Shown here one piece after another: positions 1 through 3,591 of a stretch of DNA of 5,245 nt; the stretch's first letter is position 1, and every line of letters begins with the position of its first letter. This DNA comes from DAOSVX01 sp964616495. Its GTDB lineage: Bacteria > Bacillota_I > Bacilli_A > RF39 > UBA660. Location: the NCBI GenBank assembly GCA_964616495.1, contig CAZTRF010000058.1, forward strand, positions 1 to 5,245, in the 5' to 3' direction. The position numbers and the translations under genes were made by a program. Under the pieces are notes generated by a model, which was not told where the DNA came from, ran no database searches, and saw only the letters and a list, made by a program, of their open reading frames with translations.

Positions 1-8
1 TTATATCT

Positions 9-37
9 ATAATATCACAATTATTGCTATTTGACAA
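9..37 (-). promoter_or_regulatory. Sigma-A-type promoter for a gene left of the window
   Basis: Read on the minus strand, TTGTCA (32-37) is followed by exactly 17 bases and then TATTAT (9-14). A TG dinucleotide one base upstream of the -10 makes it an extended -10 as well. The predicted start is near position 2, so the gene it serves lies outside the window on the left. I see no terminator between the DUF2087 stop and this promoter, so readthrough from that gene is also possible. Confidence 0.6.
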
Positions 38-60
38 AACTTAGATAATCATAAATAATC

Positions 61-366
61 TTAAACATTAAACATTCCTTCTCCGTTAAGAGCTGGTAAT
101 CTTTCTTCTAACCAGTAAGCGGAACCATCTTTCTCTCGATTTAATATTCGGTTATTATATAATTCTCTTCTTAATGTGATCGGATCATTAAAGCAAATCC
201 ATTCATTAATAAGATTATTAACCTCTTTTTCCGTATATATTTTGCTTTTTATAAATTTATTACCTACATACAACAAGCATAAATTTTTTAATTTTCTTTT
301 AGCTGGATAATTTTTGATAGGGCCTTTTACATCTAAAAAACGGCTTAATTGTTTTTCTATCTCCAT
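61..366 (-). CDS. DUF2087 domain protein (putative winged-helix-like regulator)
   Basis: This 101-residue protein consists almost entirely of a DUF2087 domain. Visible family features are PAKRKLK (21-27), YTEKEVN (44-50), the DPxTLRREL stretch (61-69), LNRE (75-78) and DGSAYW (80-85). The family is small, its fold resembles a winged helix, and it occurs alone or fused to transcriptional regulators; its biochemical role is not established, so a regulatory role here is inference. No helix-turn-helix partner domain is attached. Residues 86-101 form a short extra tail. The start is supported by a GGAG site (375-378) eight bases upstream and a matching promoter. It follows the tRNA terminator and so is probably a separate transcription unit, and no terminator is visible after it. 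Confidence 0.85.
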   Translation of the reverse strand: MEIEKQLSRFLDVKGPIKNYPAKRKLKNLCLLYVGNKFIKSKIYTEKEVNNLINEWICFNDPITLRRELYNNRILNREKDGSAYWLEERLPALNGEGMFNV

Positions 367-397
367 AAATTTTACTCCATGTTCATCTTATAAGTAT

Positions 398-406
398 ATT
401 GTACCA
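398..406 (-). promoter_or_regulatory. Extended -10 promoter of the DUF2087 gene
   Basis: The minus strand reads TGGTACAAT, an extended -10 element (TG, one base, TACAAT at 398-403). The -35 region, 17 bases further upstream, is only ATTATT, so recognition would rest on the extended -10. Predicted start is near 391, giving a leader of about 25 nt that contains the GGAG ribosome binding site (375-378). Confidence 0.45.
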
Positions 407-497
407 CTTTTTATTCAATTAATAATTAAAGAATCCAAGCATTACTTATGTTATATAACTTTTATTTTGTTAATCGTTTCAAATAAAATATTCCATT

Positions 498-522
498 AAA
501 AAATGGCTTTTTAAAGCCATTT
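498..522 (-). terminator. Intrinsic terminator of the tRNA operon
   Basis: A 10-base inverted repeat (501-510 with 513-522; AAATGGCTTT and its complement) folds, on the minus transcript, into a hairpin around ATGGC/GCCAT with a tight AU-rich loop, ending in six U. It lies about 10 nt downstream of the tRNA-Leu CCA end, as expected for a terminator of a stable RNA operon. Confidence 0.8.
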
Positions 523-532
523 CGATTCTTTT

Positions 533-617
533 TGGTGCAGGCAAAGGGACTTGAACCCCCATGGATTACTCCGCTAGCTCCTAAGGCTAGTGCGTCTACC
601 AGTTCCGCCATGCCTGC
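533..617 (-). tRNA. tRNA-Leu (anticodon UAG)
   Basis: This is a complete 85-nt class II tRNA including an encoded CCA (533-535). The acceptor stem GCAGGCA (611-617) pairs perfectly with TGCCTGC (537-543), with A as discriminator base. The anticodon stem CTAGC/GCTAG encloses the loop CTTAGGA, giving anticodon UAG (plus-strand 581-583), which reads CUN leucine codons. A GGTTCAAGTCC T-loop region and an extended variable arm are present, as expected for leucine tRNA. It lies 7 nt downstream of the tRNA-Ile2 gene, so the two should be processed from one precursor. Confidence 0.95.
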
Positions 618-624
618 AATAAAA

Positions 625-701
625 TGGTGGACCTCGTAGGACTCGAACCTACGACCGCCCGGTTATGAGCCGGATGCTCTAACCAACTGAGCTAGAGGTC
701 C
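625..701 (-). tRNA. tRNA with CAU anticodon, most likely tRNA-Ile2 (lysidine-modified)
   Basis: This is a complete 77-nt tRNA with encoded CCA (625-627), acceptor stem GGACCTC/GAGGTCC, discriminator A and anticodon loop CTCATAA (anticodon CAU, plus-strand 665-667). CAU tRNAs can be initiator Met, elongator Met or Ile2. The G1-C72 pair and the absence of three GC pairs at the base of the anticodon stem in the initiator arrangement argue against initiator. The GGACC acceptor with C4-G69 and C5-G68 matches TilS (lysidine synthetase) recognition elements known from E. coli, and the body resembles Bacillus tRNA-Ile2 as I remember it. If modified to lysidine-34 it would read AUA, a codon expected to be common in an AT-rich genome. 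Elongator Met remains the alternative. Confidence 0.93.
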
Positions 702-712
702 ATTACCAATCA

Positions 713-741
713 ATTTTAACACAACGAATTAGGAGTTGCAA
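713..741 (-). promoter_or_regulatory. Promoter of the tRNA operon
   Basis: The minus strand carries TTGCAA (736-741), a 17-base spacer and TAAAAT (713-718). The predicted start, near 706, leaves a leader of only about five nucleotides before tRNA-Ile2. The promoter sits in the 43-bp gap after the 80-aa gene. No terminator follows that gene, so readthrough could add to tRNA transcription. Confidence 0.6.
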
Positions 742-744
742 TAA

Positions 745-987
745 TTATTTTTGGGAAGTCTTATTTTGTTCTTTTGCAATAGGCCTATTTCCTAAATTGA
801 CATTATGCAATTCTTCAAAAGATCTTAAAATAGTTTCTTCTTCTGGTGTTTTATTTTTTTTAGATAATATTACATTAAGAAGTTTAACCTGCTGCATTAC
901 AGTTGCCTTTTCAACTGAAGTCAATTTATACCACTCTTCTGCAGTATATAAGTCTGTATGCATAATCATCGAAGTTTTCTTTCCCAT
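745..987 (-). CDS. Uncharacterised 80-aa hydrophilic protein
   Basis: I do not recognise this protein. It is small, charged and without a signal peptide or membrane segment. The central part looks helical: TAEEWYKLT (15-23), a second probable helix over 25-44 with regularly spaced hydrophobics (VMQQVKLLNVIL), and TPEEETILRSFEEL (47-60), followed by a polar Lys/Gln/Asn-rich tail. Three helices in about 50 residues would suit a small protein-binding or regulatory adaptor, but that is only inference. The start is supported by AAAGGA (996-1001) eight bases upstream and by a promoter at 1017-1045; the internal Met codons at 7 and 9 lack such a site. It is monocistronic or leads into the tRNA operon. 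Confidence 0.75.
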   Translation of the reverse strand: MGKKTSMIMHTDLYTAEEWYKLTSVEKATVMQQVKLLNVILSKKNKTPEEETILRSFEELHNVNLGNRPIAKEQNKTSQK

Positions 988-1016
988 AATATAATTCCTT
1001 TCTGATGTGCTATTAA

Positions 1017-1045
1017 ATTATATTATTTTTAAAAGAAAAAAACAA
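1017..1045 (-). promoter_or_regulatory. Promoter of the 80-aa gene, overlapping the upstream terminator
   Basis: On the minus strand TTGTTT (1040-1045), 17 bases and a perfect TATAAT (1017-1022) form a promoter. The -35 lies inside the descending arm of the terminator hairpin that ends the preceding gene. Predicted start is near 1010, giving a leader of about 23 nt containing the AAAGGA ribosome binding site (996-1001). Confidence 0.55.
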
Positions 1046-1064
1046 GTATAAAATTACTTGTTTT
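1031..1064 (-). terminator. Intrinsic terminator of the 139-aa gene
   Basis: AAAACAAGTA (minus strand, 1055-1064) pairs with TACTTGTTTT (1039-1048) across a six-base loop, and the transcript continues as TTTCTTTT. The ascending arm includes the last sense codons and stop of the 139-aa gene, so the hairpin begins within the coding sequence. Only two GC pairs stabilise the stem, but the U tract is good. Confidence 0.7.
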
Positions 1065-1473
1065 GTAAGGCATTTAATAAATCAATTTTAAACATATCCT
1101 TATTAGCATTGGCTTTTGAAATCATAATTCCTTTATATGTTGTTAACTCTGATTTATGTCCTTCACTTAATATATCTTCTGGTGTTAACGTTTTTAACAT
1201 AACTGTTTCTTCTTTAGCATAAACAGTGTAAACTAATTTTACTTCACCATGAACCTGACTAAACATATGATCCGTAGGAAGTTTTAATTCGTAAGTATAA
1301 GAATTATCTTTCTTATTCTTGCTTATTAATTCCCCAACAAATTTTCCGTTTCTTAAAGATGGATAATAATCAAAGTTTAGCTTTTTATAAGCTAACATAT
1401 TATACTTCTTTAAGGCTCTTTCTAATTTTTTATATTCGTTTTCATTAAAATAATCTAAAACAAAACTTGCCAT
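1054..1473 (-). CDS. Uncharacterised 139-aa cytoplasmic protein under tandem promoters
   Basis: I do not recognise the family. The protein has no signal peptide or membrane segment. Residues 5-30 look helical and Lys/Glu-rich (YFNENEYKKLERALKKY), then alternating hydrophobic stretches suggest beta strands: NFDYYPSL (33-40), KFVGELI (44-50), YTYELKLP (59-66) and GEVKLVYTVYAKEETVMLKTL (76-96). A final segment has SELTTYKGIMISKANANKDMFKIDLLNAL (108-136), whose GIMISKANAxKDMFKID stretch looks like a conserved signature. The start follows a G-rich site (GGGGGGA, 1480-1486) about seven bases upstream. Two strong promoters precede it and its own terminator closes it, so it is probably monocistronic and well expressed, with possible readthrough from the Smr gene. 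Its function is unknown. Confidence 0.85.
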   Translation of the reverse strand: MASFVLDYFNENEYKKLERALKKYNMLAYKKLNFDYYPSLRNGKFVGELISKNKKDNSYTYELKLPTDHMFSQVHGEVKLVYTVYAKEETVMLKTLTPEDILSEGHKSELTTYKGIMISKANANKDMFKIDLLNALQNK

Positions 1474-1507
1474 AAATTATCCCCCCAAATCCCCTAGTTA
1501 TGTATCA

Positions 1508-1536
1508 ATTATAGCACAGCATGTGCGTTTTGTCAA
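1508..1536 (-). promoter_or_regulatory. Perfect-consensus sigma-A promoter (P1) of the 139-aa gene
   Basis: The minus strand has TTGACA (1531-1536), exactly 17 bases and TATAAT (1508-1513), i.e. full consensus at both hexamers with ideal spacing. The predicted start near 1501 gives a leader of about 28 nt that includes the G-rich ribosome binding site. Unmodulated consensus promoters are usually very strong, so a repressor would be expected; the inverted repeat inside the spacer is a candidate operator. Confidence 0.85.
1514..1526. promoter_or_regulatory. Inverted repeat in the P1 spacer, candidate operator
   Basis: GCACA (1514-1518) and TGTGC (1522-1526) are perfect inverted arms around a three-base centre, GCA. 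The repeat fills most of the 17-bp spacer and abuts the -10 hexamer. It is the most GC-rich patch of an otherwise AT-rich intergenic region. A dimeric repressor bound here would block RNA polymerase. It does not match the Bacillus LexA, CcpA or Fur boxes I know. The binding role is inference from position and symmetry. Confidence 0.45.
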
Positions 1537-1572
1537 GTAATCACCTATATTGTCATATATATAAGGGTTTTC

Positions 1573-1601
1573 ATAATAACACTTTTATTTTAAATTGTCA
1601 A
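1573..1601 (-). promoter_or_regulatory. Second upstream promoter (P2) of the 139-aa gene
   Basis: TTGACA (1596-1601), a 17-base spacer and TATTAT (1573-1578) lie 65 bp upstream of P1 on the same strand. Predicted start is near 1566, so this transcript would have a leader of about 93 nt and read through P1. It begins only 17 bp past the stop of the Smr gene. Confidence 0.7.
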
Positions 1602-1616
1602 ATATTAATTAATATT
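1601..1616. repeat. 16-bp perfect AT-only palindrome beside P2
   Basis: AATATTAATTAATATT is its own reverse complement across all 16 bases. It sits directly upstream of the P2 -35 (sharing one base) and directly after the Smr stop. It could act as an UP element for P2, a protein-binding site, or a very weak terminator; with no GC pair and no clean U tract the last is unlikely. Confidence 0.4.
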
Positions 1617-1617
1617 A

Positions 1618-1878
1618 CTAAATGGCTAACTCTACTATCGTGCTTCCTAGATTATTATTTAATTTATAAGATATTACTTTTTTATTTTCTTTTAATAGTA
1701 AATAAAGCTCTTTTTTTAAGGCTCCTGTTCCTTTACCGTGAATGATAACCACTTTATAATTTTTTAATTTAATATTATCGTTTATAAAGTTTTCTACTAA
1801 CGTTTTTATCGTAGTAGTGTATTCTCCATGAAGATCTAATTGGGGATAAATATCTAGAAACATATCATAGTTTTTCAT
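1618..1878 (-). CDS. Stand-alone Smr domain protein
   Basis: The 86-residue product is a bare Smr (small MutS-related) domain. It shows the family signatures LDLHG (14-18), HGKGTGALK (47-55) and LGSTIVEL (77-84). Smr domains occur at the C terminus of MutS2 and as single-domain proteins; described activities include DNA nicking and RNA cleavage, and in MutS2 the domain is tied to collided-ribosome handling. Which applies to this short form is unknown, and no MutS2-type ATPase is present. The start codon lies inside the end of the sugar-kinase gene (14-bp overlap) with no good Shine-Dalgarno sequence at normal distance, so translation is probably coupled to the kinase. It is the last gene of the MBL-kinase-Smr operon, and no convincing terminator follows. 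Confidence 0.85.
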   Translation of the reverse strand: MKNYDMFLDIYPQLDLHGEYTTTIKTLVENFINDNIKLKNYKVVIIHGKGTGALKKELYLLLKENKKVISYKLNNNLGSTIVELAI

Positions 1879-2764
1879 ACTCAGCAGTTACTTCTTCCAA
1901 TGTAGGAATTGATTGTCTAGCATTAAATCTCGTACATGATATCCCAGCAGCTATATTAGAATATTTTAAAGCCTTTTCCATATCAAAATTATTAGCCAAT
2001 CCATAAACAAATGCTCCATGAAAAATATCCCCAGCTCCAGTCGTATCATTTTCTGCTATATCCATTCCTGGTAATAGTTTTATGTTATTGTTTTCACAAT
2101 ATAAAACTCCATTTTCTTCTAAAGTTATAATAATTTCTGCTTTAGGAAATTTATTTTTCATGTTTTGATATATTTCCGCCAATGTAGACTTATTTTTAAA
2201 ATCACATTTTATTTTTGTGCTTTCTTCAGCAAATTCTCTAGAACATACGATATATTTTACTAATTTACATAGATCAACAATTTCTTCTTTATATCTTCCG
2301 GCATCTAAAACTGTTATTGATTTTTCATATTTGCTAAGAAGTCTTTTTGAGGTAAGATGATCATGCCCATCTACTAAAATAACATCCGGCGAAAAGTCCA
2401 ATTCACATTTTTTAAGAGGAATATAAGGCATTGGAAGATTAAAAGATGTTCTACTACCAGTTTTAGTATTAACTATTATAAAAGAGGTACTAGTCTTCTG
2501 TTCATACGATGTTTCGATATAATCGGTTCTTACATTTGCACTTTTTAATTCTTCAGTTACTTTCTTACCATATTCATCATTGCCAACAATTCCGGCCATG
2601 GAAACATCCATACCCCATTTGCCTAATAAATAAGCAGCATTACAGGCAGGTCCACCACTACCTTCTTCTCTTTTCTCAATACGATATTTTTTATTTTCTT
2701 CCGGATATCCTTCAAATGGTAAACTAATATCATAGGTACAATGTCCAACACATAAAATTTTCAT
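1865..2764 (-). CDS. PfkB/ribokinase-family carbohydrate kinase
   Basis: At 299 residues this is a full-length PfkB-family kinase, which transfers the ATP gamma-phosphate to a sugar or nucleoside hydroxyl. The N-terminal signature is GSGGPACNAAYLLGKWG (35-51) with the di-glycine hinge. The C-terminal signature DTTGAGDIFHGAF (240-252) supplies the anion hole (GAGD, 243-246) and the catalytic base Asp246. TLEENGVL (214-221) is the usual ATP-site strand, where the family often has a second glycine in place of E216. The GGPA, DTTGAGDxFHGA and CTRxxxRxxIP pattern (277-287) recalls the sulfofructose kinase YihV branch, but substrate cannot be assigned. The start has AGAGGA (2770-2775) five bases upstream. 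It follows the MBL gene by 22 bp and overlaps the Smr gene. Confidence 0.93.
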   Translation of the reverse strand: MKILCVGHCTYDISLPFEGYPEENKKYRIEKREEGSGGPACNAAYLLGKWGMDVSMAGIVGNDEYGKKVTEELKSANVRTDYIETSYEQKTSTSFIIVNTKTGSRTSFNLPMPYIPLKKCELDFSPDVILVDGHDHLTSKRLLSKYEKSITVLDAGRYKEEIVDLCKLVKYIVCSREFAEESTKIKCDFKNKSTLAEIYQNMKNKFPKAEIIITLEENGVLYCENNNIKLLPGMDIAENDTTGAGDIFHGAFVYGLANNFDMEKALKYSNIAAGISCTRFNARQSIPTLEEVTAEYEKL

Positions 2765-2786
2765 AACATTCCTCTATTCTTATTTA

Positions 2787-3449
2787 TTATATCATATAAA
2801 ATTCTTTATTTACTATTTTATCTTTATAATTAAATGCAAACTTTTCTTTTTTTAATCGGTCTATAATTTCATAATGATTCCACATATGCATTGGATAACA
2901 CTTTTTAATATTTAACGTTTCCATCACATAGTCTATCCCATAATAATAAGCTTTTTCTTGGCGATCATCTAAAGGAATAAAAGCTACATCTATTTTTTCG
3001 TTAATTAATTTATTTATCTCGTTCTTATAACATATTTCTGCTAAATCGTTATAACGGGGAGGATAACCTTCCCAATGCCACCAATTTAAATCTCCAGCAT
3101 GGAATATTACTTTATCATTACATTTAACTAAAAAGGCTACACCCTCATCAGTAGATCTTAAAGTTTTAATTTTTAAATCATCTACTTCATATTCATTGTT
3201 GGCCTTTACAAAAATAACGTTTTCTTTTTTAGATTTAATATCATCCGATAAAATGTATTTTTTGTTATTAAAAAGATATATCTCAAATATTTTATTTGAG
3301 TAATGATCTTCATGACTATGTGATGCCATAATATAAATAGGTTTATCTTTAGAAAGATTGGGAATTGCCCCATCATAGTAATCAAATAAAAGAGCTTTAT
3401 CGTCAAATTCAATTAAAAACGAACTATGATTTATATAATATATTTTCAT
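2787..3449 (-). CDS. MBL-fold metal-dependent hydrolase (UlaG-like)
   Basis: This 220-residue protein has the metallo-beta-lactamase fold signature SHSHEDH (43-49: His44, His46, Asp48, His49), a later metal-ligand strand VIFHAGD (114-120: His117, Asp120) and PMHMW (186-190: His188). The opening MKIYYINHSSFLIEF and the DYYDG loop are typical of the short UlaG-like or YycJ-like hydrolases rather than true beta-lactamases; UlaG itself opens the lactone of L-ascorbate 6-phosphate. The aromatic LNWWHWEG stretch (121-128) after the Asp ligand is striking and may line the substrate pocket. There is no signal peptide, so it is cytoplasmic. AGGTGA (3454-3459) lies five bases before the start, and it ends with tandem TAA stops. 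It is the first gene of a three-gene operon. Confidence 0.9.
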   Translation of the reverse strand: MKIYYINHSSFLIEFDDKALLFDYYDGAIPNLSKDKPIYIMASHSHEDHYSNKIFEIYLFNNKKYILSDDIKSKKENVIFVKANNEYEVDDLKIKTLRSTDEGVAFLVKCNDKVIFHAGDLNWWHWEGYPPRYNDLAEICYKNEINKLINEKIDVAFIPLDDRQEKAYYYGIDYVMETLNIKKCYPMHMWNHYEIIDRLKKEKFAFNYKDKIVNKEFYMI

Positions 3450-3464
3450 ATTATCACCTATTAT

Positions 3465-3493
3465 ATTTTATCAAATAAAAAGGCTACTTTAAA
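3465..3493 (-). promoter_or_regulatory. Weak candidate promoter of the MBL-kinase-Smr operon
   Basis: On the minus strand TGATAAAAT (3465-3473) is an extended -10, and TTTAAA (3488-3493) stands at 17-base spacing as a poor -35. The predicted start near 3458 would leave a leader of only about nine nucleotides and cut into the AGGTGA ribosome binding site, which makes the call doubtful. No other pair of hexamers in 3450-3591 is better. Confidence 0.25.
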
Positions 3494-3505
3494 GTAATTT
3501 ATTTG
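3472..3505. repeat. Nested inverted repeat upstream of the MBL operon
   Basis: CAAATAAA (3472-3479) and TTTATTTG (3498-3505) are perfect inverted arms, and between them lies the perfect 12-bp palindrome TACTTTAAAGTA (3485-3496). In DNA the inner palindrome covers the weak -35 at 3488-3493, suiting an operator. If the region is transcribed from further upstream it could instead fold as a leader hairpin, followed on the minus strand by GCCTTTTT, a possible weak attenuator. Both roles are inference. Confidence 0.4.
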
Positions 3506-3513
3506 TTTTTTAA

Positions 3514-3529
3514 AGATATTCTAATATCT
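3514..3529. repeat. Short inverted repeat in the ppdK-MBL intergenic region
   Basis: AGATATT (3514-3520) and AATATCT (3523-3529) are perfect 7-base inverted arms around CT. The site lies between the ppdK terminator and the nested repeat that precedes the MBL operon. It could be a regulator-binding site; AT-rich sequence makes chance repeats common, so confidence is modest. Confidence 0.3.
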
Positions 3530-3554
3530 ATTGATAATTCTTTTTATTAATAAT

Positions 3555-3587
3555 AAAAAAGAAAAAAGACTAGATATCCTAGTCTTT
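3555..3587 (-). terminator. Strong intrinsic terminator of ppdK
   Basis: Nine perfect pairs, AAAGACTAG against CTAGTCTTT (3579-3587 with 3565-3573), enclose a five-base loop, and the minus transcript continues TTTCTTTTTT. The hairpin starts four bases after the ppdK stop codon, so transcription of ppdK should end here and the MBL operon needs its own promoter. Confidence 0.88.
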
Positions 3588-3591
3588 ACTA

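Noticed and set aside
31..59. Plus-strand promoter TTGACA-17-AATAAT
   Set aside because: The -10 is poor and nothing on the plus strand could be expressed from it. The same bases give a better minus-strand promoter, TTGTCA-17-TATTAT.
625..701. Initiator tRNA-Met for the CAU-anticodon tRNA
   Set aside because: It has a paired first acceptor position (G1-C72) and lacks the run of three GC pairs in the initiator arrangement; initiators normally have an unpaired C1 or equivalent and a GGG/CCC anticodon stem.
3206..3412. A 68-residue minus-strand frame inside the MBL hydrolase gene
   Set aside because: It is an out-of-frame shadow of a gene whose metal-binding motifs are in the main frame; no frameshift is needed to explain that gene.
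3460..3465. TATAAT just upstream of the MBL start codon as its -10
   Set aside because: Transcription would begin about four bases before the ATG and exclude the AGGTGA ribosome binding site; there is also no -35 at suitable spacing.
3472..3591. Riboswitch or T-box leader ahead of the MBL operon
   Set aside because: The region is too short and AT-rich, with no conserved T-box sequence or recognisable aptamer core; only simple inverted repeats are present.
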